A stretch of DNA of 64,000 nt from Lyophyllum atratum (lineage: Eukaryota > Basidiomycota > Agaricomycetes > Agaricales > Lyophyllaceae), in contig JACGCN010000034.1 of assembly GCA_014905825.1 (NCBI GenBank), forward strand, positions 372,001 to 436,000. Reading direction: 5' to 3'. Numbering within the stretch: position 1 is the first letter of the stretch; the number at the start of each line of letters is the position of its first letter. This document shows, one piece after another, positions 23,654 through 36,208 of the stretch. A program made the position numbers and the translations under genes. The notes under the pieces are model-generated. The model saw only the letters and a list, made by a program, of their open reading frames with translations, was not told the DNA's origin and searched no databases.

Positions 23654-24016
23654 TGTCGCAGTCAGCCCTTATACCCATGCCAACACCGAGTCAAACGTCA
23701 TCAGATATTAGATGAAGGGAGTTGCTGCCTCCCGATCGGCGGCCTCTGCTGCTCCTGTATCGAGAAATGCACTAAAAAAGAGGCGTACATAGCACTTAGC
23801 GCGGTTGATACACAGGGCGTCCGAGACCCCTGCCCAGGATGGAGTCCAAAGGACAAATCGCCTAATGGCGGAAAGTGGTTGAAGTTCAGTTTTCTAACTC
23901 AGCGCGTGCAACGACAATCGCGTGCGTGACGTGACGCACCACGCCTGTCGCTCTTCCGAATCGAGCATGCACTGATATTCGAACATAGTCGCTGTATCCC
24001 AATTAGTACTTGTATC

Positions 24017-24741
24017 ATGACTGTGAGTTGGTATACTGCTTGGTCCACCCGCCGTTACTCACTAGAGCGCCAGGATCTCACCTTTTGTTATCTGCACATG
24101 ACAAGGTATGATCTGCAGATTTTAGACACCATCGAGACGCCGGAGTACATGAAAGGGGAACTGTCGGATGATGGTTTGCTGTGATTCATGAGGGACGCCA
24201 ATTCGGCATGCTGACATGGATACGATAGAGCTTGATATTCCCGCCCATATGGTGCCTCCAAATCCCGATGATTCCGATAGTTTGTCCTTGATCCACTCAC
24301 TGCCGCCACTCACTGACAAGAGGCGCAGTATTACCCTCGCAGGTTCACCCTTCTTACCCTTACGGTAATCCCACGAACATCAAACACCCGGCGGCAAGAC
24401 CACGTCCGCCGTACGACCCTTCCTCCAGGGCACTTTTTGAAGATATGGGGTACGCTGGCGGAGGAATTAACGGCGCCCTTCGATGGAGAGATCTCGCGCT
24501 CGACACGTTATTGCCCGTTGACGAAGAGAAAGAGGAGGCTAAGCGTGCTATGCAAGCAAGAAAGATGGCCAGTGGAGCCTCGAACCATAATCCGCAACCC
24601 CAACAGCAGCAACATCCACCTCCAATGCCGCCAGATCAGACGATTGACGAAGAGGACGAAGAAGACGAAGATGAAAACAATGAGAATAGTAACGAAGACG
24701 ACGAGGAAGAGGAAGATGAGAGTGAGGGTGATGATGACTGA
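24017..24741 (+). CDS. APC13: Anaphase-promoting complex subunit Apc13
   Basis: My model has exons 24017-24022, 24068-24173, 24229-24279 and 24329-24741, all in phase, for 191 residues. Two signatures of Apc13 appear in the right order: an N-terminal acidic segment with a Leu-x-Asp-Asp-x-x-x-x-Pro pattern (GELSDDELDIPAHMVPPNPD) and downstream RWRDLALDTLLP, which aligns with the KWTDLALQYL tail of animal Apc13. Apc13 stabilises the TPR subunits of the APC/C ubiquitin ligase in the nucleus. The protein is extended by a Gln/Pro stretch and an acidic tail of Asp/Glu. The first exon of only two codons is the weakest part of the model. It is divergent from the TFIIIC gene and convergent with RRP4, 39 bp away. 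Confidence 0.65.
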
Positions 24742-24780
24742 TATCCTTTATCGGAAACAAAGAATTGACATGTCTGTATT

Positions 24781-26077
24781 TTATAACCTCGCTGCAATCG
24801 TAGCTACAAGTGCATCACCAACATCCTCTTGGAGTAGGTCTTTAGCGGTACCCTCTTGATCTACTGTCCACTCGTACGCCTCAAGAAGTAGCGTGTCAGT
24901 CAACGGGACGAAGTGTGAAGCCAGAACACGGATAATATTCGTGACTCGGGAGATAGCGACTCGAGTCGATTCATCGATACGCTGGTGAATGTTTAGGTCA
25001 GGCGGCCGGATATGTGTAAATGAATGTTCACGCACGTCGTTTTGATTTGAATAGACAGCCTCCGCATCAAACCCTTCCTCACCCTCCTCGTCACCCTCTT
25101 TGACGTGCTTACTTACCCATATGTAACCATTCAAACCAAGAATGAGATCCACTCCACAGGGCAACGCGATAAAATGGGACTTGAGTCGTCGCACTAAAAT
25201 AGGAGGGATGGTGACAAGCTGTCCGTTCCGTAGCTGGGCGACATCTGTCACGACAAGAATATCATATATCATGTCATATAACATACCTTGCCGTATTTCA
25301 ATGACCGTGTGTGAAGCGACATGGCGCCGTCCGAGAAGAATGCTTGGACCTCCGCAACCAACAAATCGCCCTCCTCAAAGAACGTTCGCATCTGCAGCTC
25401 GTCGCTTTCGAGTTTGCGCCGCTAAGGCACAGTGGTTGTCAGTGCCGTTGATCGTTGATTGTAATGGACGCATTACCTGTACACCACCTGGTAAATTGAC
25501 CGAAGACAGCATTAACACAGCATCCTGTCTCGAGTTGGCGTCCACCTTCCATCGACGTGGTTGTACCTGGAGAGCATAGCCATTTCAGCATTAACTTTTC
25601 AGAGTTCCGAAAGAAGTCGTGATAAGCACCTCAGTTATTCGGCCAACAACAAGATCCCCGACTTCTGGGTTGTATCTGGGGCGATGCACGGAGATGAGGC
25701 ATCGAACACGAGGGGTGTCCAAGATAGACGTACGCACCTCGTGCGTATTGCACGGACTGTCACCAACTTATTTACTCGTTCAATGGTACCTGCGACGGAC
25801 GCGACCACCTCTTCGTCATCTACGTACGTTCCATGACCTCTGTCTCCACAAATTAATGGTGTCCTCTTCATGTAAACATCATATGAAAATACCTCATATA
25901 TGATTGGGACGAGGTGAGCGACTCGCCGGGATATGTTAATTTGGATCCGCCAGTTTCGAACGGGTCTTGGTCATCGTCCAGGTCCATAAGCACATCGTCC
26001 GCGACATCGGGGTGGTGTTGACGCGAGCCATTGTACGTGTCGTCGGCTGGCAAGGGGAAGGAGGTAAATGTTATCAT
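24781..26077 (-). CDS. RRP4: Exosome complex cap subunit Rrp4
   Basis: Six exons (26077-25893, 25839-25738, 25675-25630, 25566-25477, 25421-25287, 25233-24781) join in frame to 336 residues. After an acidic N-terminus come the conserved features of Rrp4/EXOSC2: GHGTYVDD, the S1 domain ([42 protein letters not shown]), [36 protein letters not shown], and the KH region with GLNGYIWVS. It is one of the three RNA-binding cap proteins of the nuclear and cytoplasmic exosome, which guides RNA into the channel for 3'-5' decay. The length is typical. Nothing odd. Confidence 0.93.
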
Positions 26078-27127
26078 GATCGTTCAGTGACACGATCTTT
26101 TTTGGAGTGGCGAAGAGTCCTGTATGGTTAGGGTTTACGCGTTTAAATTTAGATTCACGACTTTCTTCAGTCTTCTTTGTCTTCGGCCACCTCTGCTCCG
26201 GAAATTATGCTCATATTGTGCTCCCCGACTAGAGTTTTCGCCTCCTAAAATTTTTACCACACACCCCGGATACACAATCGAGAGGCGAATGTGTGAAGTG
26301 ATAGGAAAGCAATCTTATGTGTGGACCTTTTTTCCACAGCCTTCCTGAAGTTTTCCGACCACGCCAAGTTCCAACAGAATCAAGGATCTCCAGCGCGATC
26401 ACGGGGCCTCAAAACTTCCTTGTTCTGACCAGGCCGAGTTCATCGGAACCGCAGCTGGGCAGAGCTGCCATTGCAGAAAATTTGCCCTGTCGCGGATGAT
26501 GAGCTAACCGATGTGAAACTCTTCGCTGGGAGGAGCTACATTATGTACTGTACCTCCGGAGAAAGTCGTGGGTGTTGCGGGTTGCAATGCGTCAATCGTT
26601 TGCGATAGCCCGACACGTGGAGCGTGGAGATCTGGCTCCGTCGTTAGACGTAAATAAGGTAGCAAATGCAGGGTCAAATGCCGTCGAGTCCCCAGGAACG
26701 GCACATCACCAATCTCATCAATGATGCATGATGCGCCCTTTTCTTACATCTGAACGACACCTCCACACGAATCCTTTTGGCGAAAATTGAAAGAATCAAG
26801 TCACACGCATGGTATGTGAAACATTTAACCTGTGTACGTGGCATGACTCTTATGGTGGAATTGAATGGGCTGGGAAATGGGCTCCGGAGGGAGCGTCTAT
26901 TGGGTCTAGTGATGGTAGGATTATACAACAGGCTGTACAGTATGCAGATATGATAGCGATGAGTAGATAATAAAATAAAATATGGCACAGGAAATACAGT
27001 ATATGCAGGACGTCGTCGATGACATTAATCACCATTAGACGGAATTTTACTGGGAGTGGCGAGAATGAGTAACTGAACGGCACAGATGGTGGAAAGTACT
27101 CACCAATGACTTTATGTGTCAATCGCT
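26078..27127. other. Intergenic region between RRP4 and the MYND gene
   Basis: About 1 kb with only short open frames on both strands and no family resemblance. It holds the RRP4 upstream region and the 3' flank of the MYND gene. The stretch 26,930-27,000 is AT-rich. Confidence 0.4.
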
Positions 27128-27863
27128 TCACTTGTAAGCGAGGAAATAGGCCGACAGAGCCGGAAGATCGTTGGAGCCCGCATCCGAGTAGCCCTGTCTT
27201 CTGGAGCCGTTAAACTTCAAGACTATCACCGTGCCGCACCACGCTTTTGGAGCAGCGCCAGAAGTGATGTGATAGATTGCGCGGTTGAGTGGCCCCGACT
27301 TCTGTAACGCGGTGGGAGAGTACCATAGGTGCAAGGGGAACCGGAGGGGCTCGCCGTTAAGCCCTTGCGTCAACACAATACCCTCCGCCTGCCCGTCGGG
27401 GAAGTGAGACTGAACCAGGGGTATCGGGCACATGCCCTGAGAGGGCTTGTGCGACGGTCGACAGCTGACGGTGATGATCCGCGGACGTTCTGAGAATGAG
27501 GGACATTAGTGCCATAGTAGAGGATAGATGGTTCAGGGTGACTCGGACTAACCTTCTTCGGGCGAAAAGAGGATGGCAGAGACAGTAACGTATTGTGGCT
27601 CAGCAGGCGGAGGAGTCGCGATCATATTCATGTTGTACCCCCCGCTCGAGGTTTGGGCAGGTATGCACTCTGTGCGGTGGCGTTTCCAATCCTGCAGAAA
27701 AATCGGGTCAGTCAGATAGACAAGCGATGGTGTAAGTGCAACTGCGCACGTCGTGGAGATGTTGTGGGGTGCAATACCACGCGCTCTGACAGCGACTACA
27801 CCACATCGAGGTAGCTTTGCAGCAGACGGTGCAAGGATGGTTGATAACTGGCATAGAATACAT
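27128..27863 (-). CDS. MYND-type zinc-finger protein
   Basis: Three exons (27863-27750, 27691-27553, 27489-27128) give 204 residues. The N-terminal MYND finger reads PCTVCCK, then MWCSRCQSAWYC and, across the first splice, HLHDDWKRHRTEC: the Cys-x2-Cys ... Cys-x2-Cys ... Cys ... His-x3-Cys order of the family. The downstream region (SHFPDGQAEGIVLTQGLNGE, later KAWCGTVIVLKFNG) is unrecognised but looks folded. MYND fingers mediate protein contacts; the partner here is unknown. The start at 27,863 was chosen because it is the first Met in frame with the finger; a longer frame from 27,931 runs in a different register. Confidence 0.75.
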
Positions 27864-28534
27864 TTCGAACGAGAGCAAGGAACCGAGATATAGACGAGGC
27901 GGGGGTGGATAATGACCAAGTCCTCTTCCAACAGGACGCGCTCTTTAAGGCTGCGCGGCTAGTCAGCACTCGGACCGTTGCAGGATGGGAGAGAAAGGCT
28001 AGCGACCCAGTTCAGTATGGCTCGCAATCGAGATCACCCACGTAGCCCTTCCGAGTCAGGAGCGATTCAGGCACCCTCGATGTCAATGGTGACGACTGTT
28101 TGTAGAATAAAATCGAAAATAAATATACAAAGAAATCGGGATCATCTGAATGCCAAGGAAAGTCGAGATATTGAAATGGGCACCATCAAGATTCAAGGTG
28201 ACCCATAGTGAATGGCAGACAGTTGTCCTTAGATTCCGGTTGTGTCTTTGGTCCTGAGGAGGATTAATTCGGAGATGAACGGGAAGCAGGTCGCAGCTCG
28301 TCTCGAGCGTTACATGAAATTAGCGCAAGAGGATACTGCATACTACTCAGTATCCATGCGTTGAAACGCTAGGGCGTCAGTTGGGGTGGCGGGATGTCTT
28401 TCAGCGTTTCCTGGAGAACCACGTTTCATGACTAAGATCGGCCGGCCGCCGCTCCGGCATTTGGGAATTCCTTCAGGTCGGGTCACAGTAACGCTTTGTG
28501 CGTGACACACAGTACACCATCCACCACATCCAAA
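27864..28534. other. Divergent promoter region of the MYND and Y14 genes
   Basis: About 670 bp separates two divergent genes. Short open frames (27,978-28,208 plus, 28,343-28,597 minus) have no family resemblance. I see no distinct element. Confidence 0.4.
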
Positions 28535-29259
28535 ATGTCGGACGACGAGATGAACATTGACGATAGTATGTTGCACTGAATGTTCAGTGGTAGACACAGA
28601 TAATAACCTTGAAACTCTAGTGGTAGCAGGCGGAGCTGTGAGGAGAAGAGGCAGAGGCTTTCAGAATACAGGTAAGTTCAAACAGAAACTATCTCCCTGT
28701 GTAATCTGCCTACCTCAGGTCTAGGGGCCAACGACGGTCCTGTTACCACGGACCAGACCTATGATCGCGTCGAGACCTCGCATGTCAAGGATGTGGATAC
28801 AAGAGCTGCGCGCTGTAAGCCATTCTAATTATCGCTTTGGATTACTGATCTCAACGCAGGGCGCCCCTGATGATTCAGCTGTCGAGGGTTGGATCGTTCT
28901 CGTTACCAATGTCCATGAGGAGGCGACAGAAGAGGATGTGACTGACAAATTTGCGGATTTCGGGGAGATCAAAAACCTTCATCTTAACCTTGACCGGCGC
29001 ACAGGCTACGTGAAAGTGAGTCCTCACCGCCTTTACCATGTGTTACAATCGTTTATCCCCTTTCCCATGTCAGGGATACGCCCTCGTCGAGTATGAGACG
29101 ATGACAGACGCCCAAAAGGCGATTGACGGCGCGTCTGGGACAACATTGTTGGAGCAAGAGATACAATGCGATTACGCATTTGTACGGCCTCCACCATCAG
29201 GGCCCAAAAAAGGAAGAGGTCCTAGGGGTCGTAGTGCAAGTCCTGGTCGCCGAAGATAG
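28535..29259 (+). CDS. Exon junction complex protein Y14 (RBM8A)
   Basis: Five exons (28535-28565, 28621-28671, 28719-28814, 28879-29015, 29074-29259) give 166 residues. An acidic and Arg/Gly-rich N-terminus leads to [20 protein letters not shown], followed by [15 protein letters not shown] and GYALVEYET: the RRM of Y14 in its characteristic form. The tail is Pro/Gly/Arg/Ser-rich as in the family. Y14 pairs with Mago and clamps spliced mRNA in the exon junction complex. The third-exon acceptor was set at 28,878 because it alone restores the RSVEGW junction seen in the family. Short introns carry CTNAC-like branch sites. Confidence 0.93.
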
Positions 29260-29614
29260 TTACTGAATGGATATCCCCTGTGTCGCGTTTGCTCTGAAAT
29301 CATGCCCTTTTGGAATACCTGCAGTGGCACGTTATCCTGAGCTATGTTGGTTGCTGGCATTAGAAAATGCCCATTGTGTACTCCTCATCGACCGTTATAT
29401 TGTTATGCTCAGAAGAATCTATGCAGCTGATTTGTGACTGCGCCTGTGGATGCTGGGCGCTGGCGCCGGATGTTGAACGTTGAACAGATAGCTGAACTTG
29501 AACCTTACGAAACCTTTCACACGTGGTTTGCTGGTCAACTCTGACCTCCGCCTGCTCGCCATAACCCTTTTCTGCTAAACTCTTCTACCCCATCTTTCTC
29601 TTTTCTAGCATACC

Positions 29615-30644
29615 ATGGCAAAAGTCTCATTAGCGCGCTCCGAAGTTGAAAGTGCGAGCGAGTCGGACGACCGTGCCAGCAAGAAAACGAAGAAGACTGA
29701 AAACAAGGTCGTACAGGAGCACATGGATGTCGATGAGGAAGAGGGCGATGAGGGCAGTGACGACGAACCAGAATATGAGATTGAAGCCATTCTCGACGCG
29801 AAACGAGGCTCATTTCCGGAGGCACGCCATCTGCACGCGAATCACTTTGAAACACGTAGCTCACATGATTTATAGGGAAGAATTGGCTATTTAGTCAAAT
29901 GGAAAGGCTACGGAGAGTCCGAAAACAGCTGGGTTGATGAACAAGACGCCGGGTGCGCGAAATGCTACGGAAAAACGTGTCCAATGTCACTAACCCTACT
30001 CTGTCTAGAAATGCCACCGTCCTCATCGACGAATACTGGAAAACCCATACCAAGAAGCCCAGGAAATCCACGGACACGAAATCACCCAAGCGGCCGCGTA
30101 AATCCATCGCTTCGGAGGAAGCTCCGGATACATCGACCAAGAAACGAGGGAGGAAGTCTCTACCGGCCGCAGCGTCGGTTACAGATGACGAAGACGTCAA
30201 GGAAGTCAGAACGACGAAGAAGGTGAAGAAGAATGGAGCCATGAAGCCTGAATCGGAGGAGCGCAGCCACCCCATGGACGACGATGCTGTGGTGCTTACG
30301 GACATGGCGCAGTACATGAACCTCCCAACCTGGGAACACATCGTGAAGACGATTGATACCATTGAAAAAGAAGCTGACGACTCGCTTTCTATTTACTTCC
30401 GCTTGTAGGTCTTCGGAAAGCTCTGACTATAGATTCCACTTATTGAACTCCTGTAGGAACTCCGGCGAACGCATCAAAGAAAGTTCAAAGCTCTGCGCCG
30501 AGCGCTTCCCTCAGAAGGTATGTTATCCCAGGTAGCGGTTCCACGCCATGCTAAGTTATACACTATACACTATAGTTGATCAAATTCTACGAAAGTAACC
30601 TCCGCTGGAGGTCTGCTTCAGAGCATGGAGGGAACGAATCATGA
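29615..30644 (+). CDS. HP1-family chromodomain/chromoshadow protein
   Basis: Five exons (29615-29821, 29876-29952, 30009-30404, 30457-30517, 30576-30644) give 269 residues. After an acidic N-terminus comes the chromodomain (EPEYEIEAILDAKRG, GYLVKWKGYGESENSWVDEQ), which binds methylated H3K9. A Lys/Arg/Pro-rich hinge follows. The chromoshadow domain is at the end (WEHIVKTIDTIEKEADDSLS, CAERFPQKLIKFYESNLRWR). It is a heterochromatin silencing protein. The first intron (29,822-29,875) starts with GC, not GT, and its GCACGC is far from the usual GCAAGT; a GT donor that keeps the domain intact was not found. Confidence 0.9.
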
Positions 30645-33600
30645 GATGGTTGAATGTACCATGTATCCCCGATCTCTTCGCCACTTCATTTCCACTATGT
30701 CTACTCTATTCTTGTATTCAGTCAGGGGGAACACTCCCCTCTACTACCTTCGGAGCTTCATGGAATTCCGCTCCTAGCTTGGTGGTGTATAATCCTAATT
30801 CCCCACATTGTCTTATCCAGTCAATTCTCGGAAGAACGGATCGTGAGACACCTGTCAAGATGTCGACTTCAAAAACCATAGATTGCTTACAAGGTACCGA
30901 CAAGGTCCAAGCCAGTTTGACCCTTGCTTTATCATTCCGTGCCCAATCGGGCGGTTCGTGGAGATGGATGTAGTTCAAGCGCGTAAGTCGACCCTATCGA
31001 GCCCCTTCATAGGTCCGAGATCCTCAAGGGCCACCAAGCCCCTCATATCAATAACTTCCCTCCGCTCGAATCTGACAACTCAATGTTCACACGTTTGAGA
31101 GTGATATGTATGAGAGCCGTTGCCTGATCTGAGGCGGTCAATGACGACAACTCTGCAGGGTTTCCGATGCCCCTTGACTCCGCAGAGGCGGCCTTCAGTG
31201 GGATTCCGATTACCCTCCTTCGGCCCCCGCCGACGAGAGGGTCATCCAGCCATGGGTTTATCTTGAGCAAGGTAAGTCGTTCGCTCATCGCGACGGATGC
31301 AAAAACTGTGACGGCTTATCCGACAGCCGAATGTATCACAAAGTTCCCCGGCGCTCCCATTGTTCGGATTTCCTTTGAAGCGAGTCGTCCATCGACTTGA
31401 TACCCTAACGCCCAAAGTGTAGATGTTCAAATTGGGAGATGTGACCGCCTTCCCCGGGTCCGACTCGGAAACTTGGTCAGACAATGCGACGCGTCGCTCG
31501 TCCCTCCAGAGTTAAGGTCGAGACACATCCCTGAGCAAGTCTTCCTTTAGCGCCTGTTGAGATATACTTCCGTTGATCTCACCCATCTATCATGCTGTAG
31601 GGAATCGCTCAGAGAAAGGGGTTCTTCCAGGTACCTCAAGGTTAGGTATAGTAGGAAACTCATTCGCAACACCTACTATTAAATCTACTAGTAGGCAGAT
31701 TTAACTGTCGCCACTATGCAAACTATTAGGGAACGCGACTTATGCATAGTGCTCATGTAGCCTAGGATGACTGTATTACACTGTGTTAGCGGCCCGTATG
31801 ACGCCCACCTGATCCCATATCTCTACATACTGTAGTTGTCCATTACCCCACGGACGGATACGTTAGAGTATTTAGAGTATCGACCCTATGTAGATCAATG
31901 TTCACCTACGCACTGTCGCCAAGTTACTTCTGGTTCGGCCACATTAGAAGAAGAATTCACTGAGGAGTTCGTGGTCTCTGCTCTCTGTTCCACGACTTTT
32001 TGTATCTTTGGTGCCGGAGCTTCAGGAATTTAATAAACCTGCGACCCCTAAGTCCATCCAAATACGTAGCTCACCATGGTACAGCTCATGTTTGTCCAGA
32101 TCGTTGCCTGTAGCTCAGGACGGAGGCCATGTGCCATCCACGTCCTCGTACATGTGGCCCACCCTGAAACCATAACGCTTGGACGTGATCATGATCGGAA
32201 TCTAAGATTCTCTGCCTTGAGCTGAACTATAATATGTCGAGCTTCTAAATTCCGCGACTATAGAGTTTGCTTGCCACTGGAAGTAAATAAAACAGACCGG
32301 ATGCTCACTAGTCTCTTCACCCTACAGACACCTCTTCCTGGCTAATAATTTTGCCATCCAGTTCCTTACGACATTGCCGTAGAGAATTCATGGAGTTGGC
32401 TGCATTCTCAACAGCTTCTATCACAACGCCACATATATTTACGATCGATGTCAAGTAGGAACCATTGCCGACACGTCGGATGACGACTGTAGCCACTTCG
32501 TATCGGTTTCCAGGTCTTTGCCTACCAGCATCGCCACACGGTGTACCGTAGCTCTTCGTCGAAAACACATGTGCCAACAGCAACAGCATTTTCTTGTCGG
32601 TGAAGAGTCAAGTCGCATCATGATCGTCGCGTTGCTCTCACTCCTTGGGGATCCGGCATCGACTCCTCCGGAACCGCGTGGGCTACTTCAAGTCGCTATT
32701 TAAGTACTTATAAACAGTTACATACCAGCCGACGTGCAGTCGTTTTGCGCGTCGATACTTCACATCGGGATATTGGGCTTAAAAAAGGAAAGATCGTCAA
32801 TGGCGGTATGTACCGTCGCCAACCACGTTTCCTTGATCGACCTAGCAATCGCCACCCCCTGTTTGAACTTGAACCTCTGCCGATCATAGGCATTTCTGCG
32901 AATTGGAGGGTCATCATCCTGACACCACGGTCGGTCATGCCATCGAGGGGCAGGAGTAGTTCGGAAGGATACCAAACGGGTCACAACGGAAGCTTCGGGC
33001 ACTCTGGCGCAGCGTCGCCACGTGTTAGCGGGCGCCGACAAGGCGCGTCACACTATGATACGGGACTCTACTCGACTCGCAGGAATGAACTAAGGATGAT
33101 TGGCAAGGAACGTATTCTGACTCCATCGGAGCCGCACCCATCGGTGAATTTGAGGAGTATGACAGTCGCGTTAGAAACAAAGCTGGCCCGTCTTGCTTAG
33201 GCTTTTATAATGAACCGACTGCGCACCGGACACATTCCATCTACGCCCGATTCCGCTCCCAACGAAACTTGTATTGTTCCTAGCGCAAAAAAAAACCCCG
33301 ACCGTCGGCTTGTGGGCGCTGATAGACCTGGGTCGTATGTAAATGGCTGGACTTGGCTGGACCCTAGACAACAAACGCTTTGAGAATTCACCATTCACGC
33401 ACGCACTGCTTTCCACTTGTTTGGAAAGCCACCTACGAACCGCCAAATTTTGAGCAAGGTCGTCAGTGCCTACTTCAGCCTAGGAGTTATCCTCAGTGTT
33501 CAATCCTCACGCCGCATCAAAAGCCAATGGTTCGATAGACCAATAGAATACAGGAGTGAAACATCTGATACACGGAGCTTTTTGATACAGGTAATAACGA

Positions 33601-33936
33601 CGAAGAGAACCACAGAAGATGCAAAAGCGGGAGAAACCGAATGGACAAAGCACGGTGGCGATATAAAACAGTGATACTGGTTAGACTCAGACTCCGGATC
33701 CAGTCCCCGAATGATGTGATGATAAAGGGTTCGAAAGAGCAAGGGTCCAAGGATCCACGAAAGACGTAAAAACTAGCTGAATGCAAGAGCTATTGCCAGA
33801 TCCACAAGGAAGGCGGGCGTGAGGACAAAACCAGAAAACAAAGGAGCCAGTTCCAAAGGAGCCACCAACGGGGTCTTGCCTAAGTCAGGGAAGCGCAAGA
33901 CGGAGATCTAGAAAGCACAGCAAACACCGCAAAGAA
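30645..33936. other. Gene-poor interval, no supported gene
   Basis: Many short frames on both strands (for example 30,718-30,978 minus, 31,167-31,400 plus, 32,317-32,589 minus, 32,745-33,200 plus, 32,760-33,041 minus) and none that I can place in a family or splice into a gene. The frame at 32,317-32,589 minus has a helix-rich end (VVIEAVENAANSMNSLRQCR) that vaguely recalls fungal cell-death or NLR-associated N-terminal helices. The composition is normal and no array is seen. The segment may hold decayed genes. Confidence 0.4.
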
Positions 33937-36208
33937 TCACGTCAGCAGCAATGGATCGTCCTCTCCGACATCCTCATCGTGCTCTTCCCTGCCCCAGGAG
34001 CCTAACCCTTTCCTCAGCCTCAATCGCTTCTTCCAATCATAGACGCCCTTCCCTTTCCTAGTAGAACGGCGAGGAAGCTCAGGCGAGGGAGGCTCAGCTA
34101 CAGCCCAATCCTCGTCACACCACTGGCCCTTCAACAAGAGCTCGTCTTCGATCTCGTCCCCAGACATGAGTACGTCGTCCACCTCCCGCTGGTCATCCTC
34201 CTCACGCACATGACCCATATCGACATCACCATCATCTAGACGCCGTACCGCAGTTATGCTTGTGATTATGGCAGGAGGTCGTGCGAGAATGGTGTTACTC
34301 CGCTCCCTACGCGGGTGAGAGGGACCTTGTACGATAGTGCCGCTCCTCGTGCGCCTCGGTCCTCCTCCAAGAAGAGTCGTTGATGATCCTTGTAAGACCG
34401 GGAAGTCCGACGCGCGTATAGTGCCACGTCGCTCACGTCCCCCGCGCTTTACCTTCGCAGCGTCCGTGCTCGAATTTTTCAGTTTAGAAGGCGAAATCTG
34501 GGCCGGAGATTGCAGAGGTTGGCCCTCTTGCGGACGACCTTGTCCAGCATCCAGGGAGCGGGTCCTTGACAGTGGAAGACGCGATGTACCTCCACACATG
34601 TATATCAAGGACGACTCGGGAAAATATAGAATCAAACATACCATCACGAGACCCGAGATCCAGACTATCGAATAGCTCCTGTAGAGTCTCGGGGCGTCCA
34701 TCTTCTGGTTCCCTCCCGACTTCGTATTCGTGAAGATGAGTGGCAAGGTCACGGTTTGGACGAATCTTCACTGCAAGCCCGAGTCCCAGAGAATCCTCTT
34801 TGTGCAAGTCATTATCGTCTGCCTGGTCGAGAAAATCCATATCGAAATCTTTATCAAGCGAGTTCTGGCGAGTATATGCGCCGTGGGAGAGAGTTGGCGG
34901 CGAAATGAGACTGTCGCTCATCCATGGACCAAGAATGTCTGGGCCAAGTGACAGTTGGAGGGCGCCGCGAATAGGAGACGGGTACAAATCACGAGAAGTT
35001 GAAGGTCGATTCTCGTCCTCCTCGTCCGTAGAATCTGGCGACTCCTGAAAGACTACATTTCCAGCTCGATGCACCTTCTTACCGAAAGGAGTGGATATCA
35101 TCAACGCGTCGCCAAAGAACGCTTCATCGTACGTTGAGCTGTACGAGAGCTGTGATGGAGGCCGGTTGAAATCCACAGGAGTAGCACGGCTTTGGATACC
35201 ACAGAAATCGAAGGTCGCGGGCGAAAGTATCTGATTATCGTAGACATCCGTTTTTGTTGAGGGGTTCAAGGAAACAAACCAGGACCCGACGTCTGGGCGC
35301 TGTGCGCTTCCGCTGGGGGCTGAAGGGCGGCGTACTTTCATAGAATCATCCTGGAAGGTTCGGCGGACGGGAGAATTAGCTGTGCTTTGAGCTTGGGGCC
35401 TAGAATGTGCACGATGGGAAGGTAGATTAGGGTTGAAGTGTGTGTCGGAAAGCGCGCGTGTAGGCCTTGCAGTGGTATCCTGGAGTGCGCTAAGCTTCTG
35501 ATTACTTTTTCGCCTCGGTGATAGGTGTGGACTAGTGAACTGTGAAGTAAAAGGGCTGGCGAGAGGTGCTTCCTGTGTGGTTCCTTTCGATTTGGATCGG
35601 GCATCGCGGCGTGAGAGGGCGGCGTTTCCAAGACTAGCACCAGTAGCGCGAGACATTGAAAAAGATCTAGAAGGCGGAGTAGCGTTTTCTTTGAGATTAC
35701 GAGAGCTTGTTCTGTGCAACGGTTTAGTAGTCCGATTTGGCTTAGGTGCTTCAGGGATCTGTGGTCGAGTCTGTAGAACGGAAAAAGCAAGTGTAGGCGC
35801 GAGTGGAACAGGGGAAAACTCGTGATCCGATGGCAATGCTAGACCTCTTGATGATTCAAGCTTGAATATTTGCGCTTCCGTAAGGAGTGTAGGGTGCGGT
35901 GTCTGGAGGTCGTGCGGCTGATTCGATGAATATATAGCGATGGCTTCCTGAGAAGGCCCTTGTTCATTGGACTTCACTTTCTTGCGTAGATGTCCTGTGT
36001 ATTCTTCCGGTCCCCTAGCACAGCCCATAGAGCCGCGACTGCCAGAGTGACGAGTCCTTTTGAGCATCCTCCGAGTCATTTCTGGGTAGGTCAATTTCTC
36101 TTCAGGATCGGTGATAGCTTGCAGAGGCGAAGAGTAGGATTTTGGGGCTAGCTTTTTTCTTTCCTTTTTCCTCCTGTGAGCATAAGTGATAACCTGTTTC
36201 CGCGCCAT
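33937..36208 (-). CDS. Large disordered nuclear-type protein, unknown
   Basis: Two exons (36208-34642 and 34589-33937) join in frame to 739 residues. The N-terminus is strongly basic (MARKQVITYAHRRKKERKK), followed by long Ser/Pro/Arg-rich disorder. Scattered conserved-looking islands include IQSRATPVDFNRP, EAFFGDALMISTPFGKKVHR and LQELFDSLDLGSRDG. Acidic stretches and a basic stretch (YDWKKRLRLRKGLGSW) come near the end. I do not recognise it. Composition suggests a nuclear regulator with phosphorylation-rich tails. An in-frame codon at 36,214 would add two residues. Confidence 0.65.

Noticed and set aside
31650..31700. Terminal inverted repeat pairing with 4,870-4,920
   Set aside because: Both contain cctactact/tagtagg phrases, but matches are short and AT-rich, without a consistent longer alignment.
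32317..32589. Possible NLR or cell-death helical N-terminus
   Set aside because: Only a vague heptad-like resemblance over about 30 residues; no NACHT or other partner domain nearby.
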